10,053 nucleotides of DNA, from contig QUTJ01031146.1 of the NCBI GenBank assembly GCA_003573635.1, positions 1-10,053 of the forward strand, read 5' to 3'. Origin of the DNA: Goniomonas avonlea (Eukaryota > Cryptophyceae > Goniomonadida > Goniomonadaceae). Positions 6,649 through 10,053 of this stretch are shown here, piece after piece. The notes under the pieces are model-generated. The model ran no database searches, was not told the DNA's origin, and saw only the letters and a program-made list of their open reading frames with translations. A program made the position numbers and the translations under genes. Each line of letters starts with the position of its first letter. Position 1 is the stretch's first letter.

Positions 6649-7820
6649 CTATGTACGATCACAAACCTGCTGGGCGCGCTCCGGAGGGACGCCAAAGAGA
6701 CGCACGAGCTGGCCCACATTCTTTTCAGGACCACCGTGCCCCTGCGGCCCGGGTCGAGGGCATGCACAACGGCGGCAGACCTCGTTTCGCGCAAACTGGT
6801 AATCATTACACGCGGGGCAATGCCAGTCCCCGGGGTTGCCAGGCATTATGCCTGGCATGCCGGGCCTGGGTCCCTGGACACCCATAAAGGGTGCCCCAGA
6901 AACTGGGCGCGGATGAGAGCACTGGCGGCACACATCGTTGCGAGCAAACTGGTAGTCCGAGCCTGGAGGACGAGGGTGAATGGGTGGGAAACACACAAAA
7001 ACGCGCAAATGAAAAGAGGAAGTCAAGGGGCCATCATTGGTACATCACAAATGGAGCACGAACAATTAGGGCAGGTCCAATCGCCGCCGTTCGCGCCCAT
7101 CCCTCCCATCCCTCCCATCCCTCCCATCCCTCCAAGCCCTCCCATCCCCATCCCTCCCATGCCGCCCAGACCCATCCCGCTGGGATGCGCGATGGGAGTC
7201 TGGTTTGGAGTTCCAGGCGGCGGGCGCGGGCAACCGCACCGACGGCAGTTATCGTTCCGAGCAAACTGGAAATCGGAGCATCCTATTCAAAGGAGTAAGC
7301 AAGAGCCCTGTCCAAAAATCGAGGACAGACCAGGGCACGTCCAGTCGCCGGCACGAGCCGCGGGGCCAAAACCTGTGGGAGGAGGAGGCTCGATGTGCTG
7401 CCCGGGTGGGGGGCGGTGAGACCCACAACTGAAGACAATATGAGACCACGCCGACCCGGATTTCTCGACTCACCGACGGCAGTTCTCGTTGCGAGAAAAC
7501 TGGAAATCGCCGCAACCTGCGGTTGGCTCGTGAGTCGGGAAACCGCCTGCATGATACAGTACCCGCGCATGTCCAGTCACCCGGTCGCCCACCAGAGGCC
7601 TCGCCCGTGGGTCGGGGGCAACCGCATCGGCGGCAGTTCTGGTTGCGGGCGAACTGCAGATCTACGCGACCGCACGTTAGCCTCGCGCACCGAAAAACCA
7701 ACAGGACAGGAAAAAACTGGCACACCGTTGCAGCCAGGACAGGTCCTGTGAACAGAAATGTGAGAAGAACCTGGAGTGAGGGCCACAGACGTACCAGTCT
7801 CCAGGTCGTCGCTGAGACAT
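6649..7820 (-). CDS. Five-finger RanBP2-type zinc-finger protein, seven exons
   Basis: Exons, in transcription order, are 7820-7795, 7745-7726, 7661-7563, 7516-7474, 7428-7331, 7282-7064 and 6962-6649. They join in frame to 272 aa starting MSQRRPGDW. After splicing there are five fingers with the exact RanBP2 spacing W-x-C-x2-C-x10-C-x2-C. Their cysteines are 11/14/25/28, 47/50/61/64, 94/97/108/111, 166/169/180/183 and 217/220/231/234, each with the [DN]xQF[AS]RN core. That all five come out perfect supports the intron calls. Such fingers (as in ZRANB2 and FUS relatives) commonly bind single-stranded RNA rich in GGU, so an RNA-processing role is likely. Linkers are Pro/Gly-rich, and residues 131-158 are a Gly/Met repeat. 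Introns are 49, 64, 46, 45, 48 and 101 nt. The C-terminus is unsure: a further intron at 6666-6623 would replace the last five residues with nine others ending at 6593. Confidence 0.85.
7096..7172 (-). repeat. Coding 9-bp minisatellite (Gly-Gly-Met)
   Basis: On the minus strand ATGGGAGGG and close variants are repeated about seven times inside exon 6 of the zinc-finger gene. They encode a flexible Gly/Met linker between fingers 3 and 4. Near-identical units suggest recent slippage, so the length is likely to vary between strains. Confidence 0.75.
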
Positions 7821-7955
7821 CGAAAAGGTTTTCTCGTGCCGTGTCAACCTGACCGGCCTCATATGGCATTGAAACTCCGACGTTACTCCGCACAAAGGAT
7901 ATTTCCTCACTCATTAATAATATCAGCGTTGATATCAGTGAGATAACGGCCAGCA
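7821..7955. promoter_or_regulatory. Divergent promoter between zinc-finger and unknown genes
   Basis: The ATGs at 7820 (-) and 7956 (+) are 135 bp apart. The DNA is AT-rich at 7911-7940, with TTAATAATATCA and a repeated ATATCAG (7920-7926 and 7932-7938). The second copy is part of the palindrome TGATATCA at 7930-7937. These are the best candidates for core promoter elements. The role is inferred from position only. Confidence 0.45.
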
Positions 7956-9095
7956 ATGGCTGCGGCCGGACACGACTCGGACGATTGGTCCATCGACGCC
8001 GATGATTCCCAAAGCGAGCCCGGAGCACAAAGAGACAAACTCAAGTTGAATGCACACACTGTGAATATTGAAATCAAATGGCGCACCAAAAAGAAGCCAA
8101 GGCGATTCGAGCTGATACCGTGCATGGTGATTTTTGATGTGTACGGGACCGCCGTGAAGGTGCTTTCTCTGGCTTCTGCTACGTATGATTCAGGGAACTT
8201 CACTGTAACAAGTCAGCCTGTGGTGGATATCAAGGACGGAAATGCGACTTTCACCCTGAGAGCCCACCATGTGTTGCGCAGCGTTCTTGGTGGGTTCTTC
8301 CTCATCTACTGTCGTAGCGGGTGCGTCTCACACGGGGCTACCTTCAACATGACCTGGGCATTTCGTAGGAAATTCCGAAAACTGGAGTCGCTGGAAGTGC
8401 GTCTTATAAATAAGCAGACCGGTGCCACCTTCGCTTTTCTTCCTGTTGATCGCTGCGAAGGAGCCTTCACTTCCTGCTGTACGAAACAGTGACCTTTGAC
8501 TGGCCATGCTGAAGTGACACCTTATGGACCAGTGCTGGGATCTATATTTAGGGAAAACGACACATGGATGTGCACCACGATTGGGGACGTGGGACTGAGC
8601 CGCTCGCTGAGAGATTCGATGGAGTTGATTGAGATGCACCTCAGGTCCGAACCATCCCAATCCCCCCCCCTGTTGCTCAAGCTGCACCTACAGGATTACC
8701 ATGGAAGAAGTTATTCTCGGCACTGGGGTCCGCGACGTCTCACACAAAGAACTCCTCGGGCAGGTGCAGCGCCGCTCTTAGTGTGTATTCGGCATGTGAC
8801 TATCACACAGGGTCAATACTACGTGCTTCCGCCCACGACCGCGCGGTTTGAGCTTGTAAGTCAAGGATGCAATGTTCACGCGCCAGTGAGCTTTGTGAAT
8901 GCACCTATTGCACGTACCGAAGCTTCGGGCCCAGTGATTGTCGGATTTTGTGCGGATACGATGTTTGTGATTCAACCATCCAAAATGCACCCCTCAGGTC
9001 GGTTCAGGTGCAAGCCAGAGCTCCGACATACACCTTTGAAGGCTATTAGCTTTCGGCACCACGTTATGGGCGAGGCCTCCGTCCCCACTCTGTGA
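7956..9095 (+). CDS. Unrecognised 361-aa protein, two exons
   Basis: Exon 1 is 7956-8478 and exon 2 is 8533-9095. The 54-nt intron (donor GTACGA, acceptor GGACCAG, phase 1) removes an in-frame TGA at 8490-8492 and keeps the frame. A 63-nt alternative (8489-8551) also restores it. The N-terminus (about 1-30) is acidic and Ser/Asp-rich. A basic KWRTKKKPRR patch follows near residue 42. Next comes a region rich in alternating hydrophobic residues, consistent with beta sandwich structure, including SQPVVDIKDGNATFTLRAHH. The second half is Pro/Arg-rich, then again beta-like. No transmembrane helix or signal peptide is evident. I do not recognise the family. The basic patch followed by a beta-rich domain could suit a DNA-binding protein, but that is a guess. 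A single uninterrupted frame of 1140 bp but for one stop supports it being a real gene. Confidence 0.6.
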
Positions 9096-9241
9096 CAGCA
9101 TCACCACAAATGTGAAAAACTTGAATGGCATCACAGGGTAAACTGACGGTTGTACTGAATACCAGAACAGGGCTTTACCTGGGACTCCGACTGTAATCTG
9201 CACAGCTGCGCAATCATTATGGGGACAGATGGGTGCGTGTT

Positions 9242-9349
9242 GTGTTCGTGTTGGTGTTCGCGTTCGCGTTCGTGTTGGTGTTGGTGTTCGAGTTGGCGTT
9301 GGTGTTGGCGTGGGCATTGGTTTTGGCGTTGGTGCAGGTGCTGGTGCAG
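9242..9349 (+). repeat. Hexanucleotide repeat (GTGTTG/GTGTTC/GCGTTG)
   Basis: About 18 units of 6 bp, G[TC]GTT[GC] with decay towards the right, run in register. On the minus strand they read as Thr-Pro/Arg-Thr, but the open frame there begins only with a GTG and shows no other protein character. I treat it as a noncoding microsatellite. Confidence 0.8.
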
Positions 9350-9392
9350 GCGGCTGTGTGTCGGTGTAAGAACACAGGTGCTGTTTGTTACT

Positions 9393-9426
9393 GGAATGAC
9401 GTGAGACGTCACGTGGAATGACGTGG
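9393..9426. promoter_or_regulatory. Cluster of ACGT-core sites
   Basis: Four ACGT cores start at 9399, 9406, 9411 and 9421. They form an inverted pair TGACGT-GAG-ACGTCA, a CACGTGG (G-box type) and a direct repeat of GGAATGACGTG (9393-9403 and 9416-9426). A further palindrome ACACGTGT lies at 9478-9485. Such cores are typical bZIP or bHLH targets. The gene served is not in the window, unless the sites act on the unknown gene upstream. Confidence 0.4.
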
Positions 9427-9579
9427 CGAGCGCGTGGCCACCTGAGCTGTTTCGCCAAGAATGGTCTTAGGCACACGACACGTGTATCCCTTCGGACTAA
9501 GTGTGTGAGACAGCCCGATCGAGCTATTTATCTATCTGTCTCTCGATATCCATATAGAGAGAGATACAGATCCCTCTGA

Positions 9580-10053
9580 CACCCCTCTTTCCTCTGGGCT
9601 GAGTCCCCCCCCCTCCCCCCCTCTCCCCAGATTCCTCCTCTGCCACGTTCTCTTGCCCCCCCCTGCCTCCATCCCGTGAGGAGGACTTTTTTCTCCTCTG
9701 ATCTCGTTCTCTTGCCGCCCCCCTCTCCCGATTCCTCCTCTGGCTCTCGCTTTGCCCCCTCTCTGTCTCCAACCCGTGGGGAGGGACTTTTCTCCTCTGA
9801 TCTCGTTCTCTTGCCGCCTCCCTCCCGTGAGGAGGAGGAGGACTCTCCTCCTCTGATCTCGAGATCCTCTTGCCCCCCCCCTCTCCCCGAATTCCTCCTC
9901 TGACTTATTCCTTTGCCCCCCCCCCTGTATCCCTCCCGTGAGGAGGCGGACTTTTCTCCTTTGGCTCGTTCTCTTCCCCCCCCTGTCTCCATCCCGTGAG
10001 GAGGAGGAGGACTTTCTCCTCTCGTTCTCTTGCCCTCCGATCTCGTCCTCTCT
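9580..10053. repeat. C/T-rich degenerate minisatellite, ~42-67-bp units, open at right end
   Basis: Two alternating unit types share a CTCCTCTGATCTCGTTCTC-like core and a C run. Type A carries CCCGTGAGGAGG (starts near 9673, 9773 as a variant, 9824, 9935, 9993). Type B carries ATTCCTCCTC (9631, 9731, 9891). Spacings are 42-67 bp. The + strand is almost pure pyrimidine apart from the A-unit GAGGAGG, which can pair with the adjacent CCTCC. No gene is seen in this tract. Confidence 0.75.

Noticed and set aside
7373-7426. Extra 54-nt in-frame intron in exon 5 of the zinc-finger gene
   Set aside because: It would leave a 2-nt exon between two introns. The unspliced exon already gives a normal Pro-rich linker.
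8490-8492. Stop-codon recoding (selenocysteine or read-through) at TGA
   Set aside because: An ordinary short intron explains it. The context TGA-CCT is not a known read-through signal, and I saw no SECIS-like structure.
8994-9476. Minus-strand frame with long Thr-Pro and Thr-Arg repeats
   Set aside because: It begins only with GTG and owes its repeats to the noncoding hexamer tract; it also overlaps the end of the 7956-9095 gene.
9580-10053. CRISPR-like array
   Set aside because: Units are degenerate, vary in length, have no unique spacers and are low-complexity; the host is eukaryotic.

Overview
The window is nuclear DNA of a unicellular eukaryote, most likely an alga or other protist. 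It has spliceosomal introns of mostly 41-64 nt, eukaryotic protein families and long low-complexity intergenic tracts. I cannot name the taxon. Six protein genes are supported. Four only make sense after splicing, and I worked out their exons by hand from splice sites, reading phase and protein motifs.

Layout. 1-428: purine-rich and repetitive, no gene. 429-1380 (-): unrecognised protein with two membrane segments, four exons. 1381-1486: short divergent promoter. 1487-2551 (+): intronless JmjC/cupin protein very like HSPBAP1. 2552-3056: shared 3' region between convergent genes, with a hairpin and a palindrome. 3057-3761 (-): intronless SGNH/GDSL hydrolase of bacterial style. 3731-4791 (+): six-exon multi-pass membrane protein with the layout of ELO fatty-acid elongases but without their catalytic histidines. 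Its 5' end overlaps or abuts that of the hydrolase. 4792-6648: long stretch without a convincing gene, holding degenerate repeats and small inverted repeats. 6649-7820 (-): seven-exon gene for five RanBP2-type zinc fingers. 7821-7955: divergent promoter. 7956-9095 (+): unrecognised 361-aa protein whose in-frame TGA lies inside a probable 54-nt intron. 9096-10053: hexamer repeat, a cluster of ACGT-core sites, and a C/T-rich minisatellite running off the window.

Genes lie in head-to-head pairs (429-1380 with 1487-2551; 3057-3761 with 3731-4791; 6649-7820 with 7956-9095), and each pair must share a very short promoter. The hydrolase/ELO-like pair hints at a common lipid theme, and the JmjC and zinc-finger genes suggest protein hydroxylation and RNA binding. 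No direct pathway link is visible. The most notable points are the zinc-finger gene, whose repeated fingers are cut by tiny introns at equivalent positions, and the apparently catalytically dead elongase homologue.
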